From: Candidatus Pacebacteria bacterium UBA1364
Lineage (GTDB): Bacteria > Patescibacteriota > Microgenomatia > UBA1400 > PJMF01
Direction of reading: 5' to 3'
Length of the DNA: 17,257 nucleotides
Assembly: GCA_002306345.1 (NCBI GenBank)
Contig: DBRQ01000009.1
Location: 176,306 to 193,562, forward strand
This document shows positions 13,833-17,257 of the stretch, piece after piece (positions within the stretch are counted from its first letter, which is position 1; every line of letters begins with the position of its first letter). The notes below the pieces were generated by a model. That model made no database searches, was not told the DNA's origin, and saw nothing but the letters and a program-made list of their open reading frames with translations. The translations under genes and the position numbers were made by a program.

Positions 13833-15449
13833 ATGCTGCAAAATTTATTGTTACTTATCGCTAGTTTTCTTTTGGCTTTCATTCCTCTTTATCCGAAAAT
13901 TCCACTCTTCGACATTTTACCCGGTTATATTGTCAGAGTGAGACTAGAAGATATTTTGGTGCTATTTGCTTTTCTTTATTATTTGATTTTGTTATTTAGA
14001 AAAAAGATCAGCTTCAAGAATCAACTTAATCCTTGGATTTTTGCTTATTTAGGTTTTGCTAGCTTGTCTATCATTGCCGCCGTCTTTTTTACCAAAACCA
14101 TTCCGGTAGAATTAATTCATGTCGGCAAGTCTGTTCTGCATTTATTCAGATACACCGAGTATTTTTCTTTATTTTTCATCATGTTTTCCTCAATTAAAAA
14201 GCCCAAAGATTTAAAAATTGTCTTTTATTCTTTAATTTTTACTGTCTTGGCAATTAGTATTTATGGTTATGGACAACGATATTGGTATTGGCCAGTTTTT
14301 TCCACCATGAACCGCGAATTTAGCAAAGGCATGGTACTTTATTTAACGGAGCATGCCAGAGTGCAATCCACTTTTGGCGGTCATTACGATTTAGCGGCCT
14401 ATTTAGTCATTGTTTTACCTATTCTGTACTTGTTGGCCATTAATTGCGTTAATAAATGGCAACGCTTCGGCTTGTATTTAGTCCATTTTATTGGGCTTTG
14501 GTTATTAGTGATGAGTGCTTCGCGCACTTCTTTTATCGCCTACATTGGCGCGGTTTTATTTGGTCTATTGCTTTTTGCGCTCACCAAGCAAGGTTTCTTG
14601 CAAAAATTAGTTTATTTTTTAAAGAAAAGTTTTACCTATTTACTGTTGGTTTCAGTCATGATGTATTCTTTTGGCACCGACATGCGCGAGCGGTTCGAAC
14701 AAATTTTACGCGCTTATCCAAGCACTTTTAAAGTTTATGAAGACAGTAAAAAATTTGTTAATAAACAAATTGAGTTTGTTAGTGATCCCATTGCCAAAAT
14801 TAAAGAAATGGGAGAAGCCAAAAAGCCAAGCAACGGAATCGCTTTTGACAATACTGCTGCCGAAAATTTATTTACTCCCACTGACGAACAACCTACTTCC
14901 AATCGGCCCATTGATGTCTACGTTGATATTCCAGATCAAGTGGCCGTGGCCACTGGCTCGACAATTACTTATGTAGATCAACCACGCACTTGGTCTGACA
15001 ACGCCATGAAATATGGTTTGTCTTTTGCCATTCGGCTCGATGAGCTGTGGCCAAATGCTATCAAGGGTTTCATGAAAAACCCTTTACTTGGTTCTGGATT
15101 TGCCACTTTAAATAAAAAAGAACTTTATCAATTTACAGAAGCAGAAAGCACTGATAATAACTTTTTGCGTACTTTGGGTGAAACCGGTTTGCTCGGGTTT
15201 ATTAGTTTCTATGGAACGATCGTGACTCTATTAGTTGTGCTTTATCGCAATCAAAAGAACACCAACCAGAAAGAATTAAAAATTATCAACATTGCCTTTA
15301 TTGCCGCCTCAATCGGCTTGCTACTTAATGCCACCTACATTGATGTTTTTGCCTCATCCAAAGTTGCTTTTACCTACTGGGCTTTAGCTGGAGCTGTTCT
15401 GGCCTACAACAATCATGCAAAAAAAATTAAAATTAAAAAAAGTTTTTAA
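13833..15449 (+). CDS. O-antigen polymerase/ligase-family membrane protein (Wzy/WaaL type)
   Basis: This 538-residue polytopic protein has about eleven hydrophobic segments. ARVQSTFGGHYDLAAYL at 175-191 (R176, H184) and SASRTSFIAYIGA at 228-240 (R231) match the conserved arginine motifs of the O-antigen ligase/polymerase superfamily. STDNNFLRTLGETGLLGF (439-456) is the usual motif before the last helices. A long hydrophilic stretch at about 281-410 lies between membrane segments and is predicted to face outside. The protein would polymerise lipid-linked repeat units or ligate them to an acceptor at the outer face of the cytoplasmic membrane; the two roles cannot be separated by sequence alone. 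It lies 59 bp after the GT2 gene, and its last 35 bases overlap the next gene. Confidence 0.85.
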   Translation: MLQNLLLLIASFLLAFIPLYPKIPLFDILPGYIVRVRLEDILVLFAFLYYLILLFRKKISFKNQLNPWIFAYLGFASLSIIAAVFFTKTIPVELIHVGKSVLHLFRYTEYFSLFFIMFSSIKKPKDLKIVFYSLIFTVLAISIYGYGQRYWYWPVFSTMNREFSKGMVLYLTEHARVQSTFGGHYDLAAYLVIVLPILYLLAINCVNKWQRFGLYLVHFIGLWLLVMSASRTSFIAYIGAVLFGLLLFALTKQGFLQKLVYFLKKSFTYLLLVSVMMYSFGTDMRERFEQILRAYPSTFKVYEDSKKFVNKQIEFVSDPIAKIKEMGEAKKPSNGIAFDNTAAENLFTPTDEQPTSNRPIDVYVDIPDQVAVATGSTITYVDQPRTWSDNAMKYGLSFAIRLDELWPNAIKGFMKNPLLGSGFATLNKKELYQFTEAESTDNNFLRTLGETGLLGFISFYGTIVTLLVVLYRNQKNTNQKELKIINIAFIAASIGLLLNATYIDVFASSKVAFTYWALAGAVLAYNNHAKKIKIKKSF

Positions 15450-16878
15450 AAGGCCATCTTTTTTACTAGCTTTGATTTTATTACTTGCTTGCTTGCTACG
15501 TTTGTACAGAATTACCAATCCCGTTGCCGACTGGCATGCTTTTCGCCAAGCTGACACCGCCTCTGTCACTAGAGAATATGTTAAAGCAGCTCACATTGAT
15601 TTATTACGTCCTCAATATCAAGATTTATCTAACATTCAATCTGGTTTGGATAATTTATCAGGCTACCGCATGGTGGAATTTCCCTTCGTTAATGCTGCTC
15701 TGGCCTTGATTCTGCGCACCTTCCCAAGTTTGGACTTAGTCATTTTGAGTCGGTTGGCTTCAGTTTTTATCTCTCTTTTAACTATCTTGGTACTGTACCA
15801 ATTGGTCAAAGAAATTTCTGGACGCAAAATCGCTCTTTTAAGTGCCTTAATTTACACCGTTTTGCCTTACAGTATTTATTACTCTCGAGTAATTTTGCCA
15901 GAACCTTATTTTGTATTTTTTTCAACTTATTCTATTTGGCAATTTTATTTATTTGCCAAAAACAAAAAAAATTCAAATTATGTTGGCGCGTTGCTCGGTT
16001 TAGCGCTCGCGGCCTTATTAAAACCATTTGTGGTTTTTCTAGCCCCAGTTTATTTGGCCATCATCTGGCAATTTCGTCATCACAAAATTTTCTCTGATCC
16101 AAGGGTCTATTTATTGCCAATTTTAGCTTTTGCACCTTTGTTGTTCTGGCGAGAATGGATTAAAAACTTTCCCACGGGCATACCAGCTTCTAAGTGGCTT
16201 TTTAATGGCAACGGTATTCGATTGCGACCGGCTTGGTTTCGGTGGCTATTTTACGAACGTCTCACTAAGCTCTTTTTAGGCTATTTTGGACTGATTTTTC
16301 TATTCGCTAATTTATGCAAAAAAGATCGTAGTTTTTATTTTTATGGAGCCTGGTGGCTGAGTGTCATACTTTATTTTGTAATCATCGCCAGCGGCAATGT
16401 TCAGCACGATTATTACCAAAATTTTATGTTGCCCATCGTTGCCATTTCCATCGCTCGCGGTCTTAATATTTTCTACGAACAACTCAAACCCAAACTAAAC
16501 CAAAAACTTACGCTCATCATTATTTTTTTGATATCATTTTTGGGTCTCTTTTTTGCTTGGCGGCAAGTGAGTGGCTATTTTAACGTTAACCATTGGGAAT
16601 ACGTCACCGCCGGTGCAGCCGTTGATCAATTAGTTGATCCAGAGGCTCTAGTCATTGCTCCAGCTATGGGGGATACACAATTTCTTTTTCAAACTAATCG
16701 TCGCGGTTGGCCGATTGGTTTTGACATAGAGGATAAAATTGCCAAAGGGGCTTCTATTTATGTCTCAGTCGATTATGATTGGGAGGCCAAGGCTTTAGAA
16801 GAAAAATATCAAGTTATTGCTAAAACTGACGATTATATTATTATTAATTTGCAAAGTTTGACAAATAAAAAACCATGA
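15415..16878 (+). CDS. GT39-like membrane glycosyltransferase (second copy)
   Basis: This 487-residue polytopic protein starts with a very basic N-terminus followed by a hydrophobic helix (about 15-30). DWHAFRQADTA (39-49) then carries the acidic and arginine residues expected at the outer active site; this motif variant is one I associate with CPR proteins. SRVILPEPY (157-165) and NVQHDYYQNFMLPI (in the C-terminal third) are further family signatures. The soluble C-terminal tail is about 90 residues. It is expected to move a sugar from a polyprenyl-phosphate donor onto an extracellular acceptor. ATG 15415 overlaps the preceding gene by 35 bp; the next Met is at about residue 86, inside the fold, so the overlapping start is required. 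The 3' end overlaps the next gene by ATGA. It is clearly different from the first GT39 gene. Confidence 0.82.
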   Translation: MQKKLKLKKVFKRPSFLLALILLLACLLRLYRITNPVADWHAFRQADTASVTREYVKAAHIDLLRPQYQDLSNIQSGLDNLSGYRMVEFPFVNAALALILRTFPSLDLVILSRLASVFISLLTILVLYQLVKEISGRKIALLSALIYTVLPYSIYYSRVILPEPYFVFFSTYSIWQFYLFAKNKKNSNYVGALLGLALAALLKPFVVFLAPVYLAIIWQFRHHKIFSDPRVYLLPILAFAPLLFWREWIKNFPTGIPASKWLFNGNGIRLRPAWFRWLFYERLTKLFLGYFGLIFLFANLCKKDRSFYFYGAWWLSVILYFVIIASGNVQHDYYQNFMLPIVAISIARGLNIFYEQLKPKLNQKLTLIIIFLISFLGLFFAWRQVSGYFNVNHWEYVTAGAAVDQLVDPEALVIAPAMGDTQFLFQTNRRGWPIGFDIEDKIAKGASIYVSVDYDWEAKALEEKYQVIAKTDDYIIINLQSLTNKKP

Positions 16879-17257
16879 AAATATTGATGCTAACGCCTTA
16901 TTTGCCATATCCACTTTTGTCTGGAGGACAAATTCGCACTTACAATTTGCTCAAAAAATTAAGTCACAAACATCAAATTACTCTTTTTTCTTTAATCAAG
17001 AATGAAGAGGAAAAACAATACGTCAAAGAATTAGAGAAATATTGCTACAAAGTTAAAGTTTTTAAACGTAGCGAAAAACCCTTTACTCTTAAAAATGTTT
17101 GGAAAACCCTTTTTTCTAGCTATCCTTTTTTGGTAATTCGGAATCAAGCTGAAGGCAGTTTAGCGGCTGTTAAAAAAGAAATTTTAACAGAAAATTACGA
17201 TCTAATCCACGCGGAAACTTTTTACATGATGCCGCATATTCCAGAGTGCCAAATTCC
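16875..17257 (+). CDS. GT4 family glycosyltransferase, N-terminal part, cut by window edge
   Basis: The frame starts at ATG 16875 inside the preceding stop (ATGA) and remains open to the right edge, giving 127 complete codons. It begins MKILMLTPYLPYPLLSGGQI, followed by RTYNLLKKLSHKHQITLFSL. This is the classic opening of the GT4 donor-independent N-terminal domain, with the Gly-Gly loop and the R-x-x-N-L-L-K helix. ENYDLIHAETFYM at about 110-122 is the usual strand and loop before the acceptor site. The catalytic C-terminal domain lies outside the window, so specificity cannot be judged. It continues the glycan operon with coupled translation. Confidence 0.85.
   Translation, partial: MKILMLTPYLPYPLLSGGQIRTYNLLKKLSHKHQITLFSLIKNEEEKQYVKELEKYCYKVKVFKRSEKPFTLKNVWKTLFSSYPFLVIRNQAEGSLAAVKKEILTENYDLIHAETFYMMPHIPECQI

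Noticed and set aside
14456..14976. Two plus-strand frames inside the polymerase/ligase gene
   Set aside because: They are out-of-frame shadows of a well-supported membrane protein, with Cys/Phe-rich nonsense composition.
1..17257. Recoded UGA (genetic code 25) as in Gracilibacteria or SR1
   Set aside because: UGA serves as the stop of fcl, ruvC and the second GT39 gene, each at the expected protein length, and Gly/Trp positions use standard codons.
1..17257. CRISPR array, transposase, integrase or phage genes
   Set aside because: I saw no regularly spaced repeats and no coding sequence resembling mobile-element proteins on either strand.

Overview
The window looks like part of a bacterial surface-glycan locus that also carries the Holliday-junction genes ruvC-ruvA-ruvB. 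The likely source is a Patescibacteria/CPR organism, with Microgenomates the best guess. I infer this from low GC, very tight packing, weak or absent Shine-Dalgarno sequences, short enzymes, and ArnT/PMT-like membrane glycosyltransferases with a D-W-H-x-F-R-Q-A-D-T-A motif. UGA is used as a stop (fcl, ruvC and the second GT39 gene), so the recoded lineages SR1/Gracilibacteria are unlikely. The lineage call rests on resemblance only.

Left block (1-4720, all minus strand). Reading in the direction of transcription: GDP-L-fucose synthase (fcl), a GT2 glycosyltransferase, a GT32 DXD glycosyltransferase, a two-domain kinase-like/methyltransferase protein, and a zinc-ribbon methyltransferase that runs off the left edge. 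The genes overlap or nearly touch and form one operon. From the GT2 gene leftward the DNA is clearly more AT-rich than the rest, which suggests separate acquisition. The set suggests synthesis, and possibly methyl or phospho-methyl capping, of a fucose-containing glycan.

Divergent intergenic region (4721-5079). It contains structured minus-strand RNA: a 70-nt tRNA-like element with an abnormal D arm (5019-4950), a strong-looking promoter (4934-4906), and a short hairpin RNA ending in a clear Rho-independent terminator (about 4901-4835). The 5' end of the short RNA is complementary over 18 nt to the anticodon arm of the tRNA-like element. I consider this the most interesting part of the window.

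Right block (5080-17257, all plus strand). It holds a UDP-glucuronate decarboxylase (UDP-xylose synthase), a GT39 membrane glycosyltransferase, two GT4 glycosyltransferases, ruvC-ruvA-ruvB, a left-handed beta-helix acyltransferase, a GT2 rhamnosyltransferase-like enzyme, an O-antigen polymerase/ligase-like membrane protein, a second GT39 enzyme, and the start of another GT4 enzyme at the right edge. Together these could make nucleotide sugars, assemble and acetylate a lipid-linked glycan in the cytoplasm, and then polymerise or decorate it outside. No flippase (Wzx or ABC type) and no GDP-mannose 4,6-dehydratase is present here.

Several genes appear to start at, or within a few bases of, their predicted transcription start, which suggests leaderless mRNAs. 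I found no insertion sequence, CRISPR array or rRNA.
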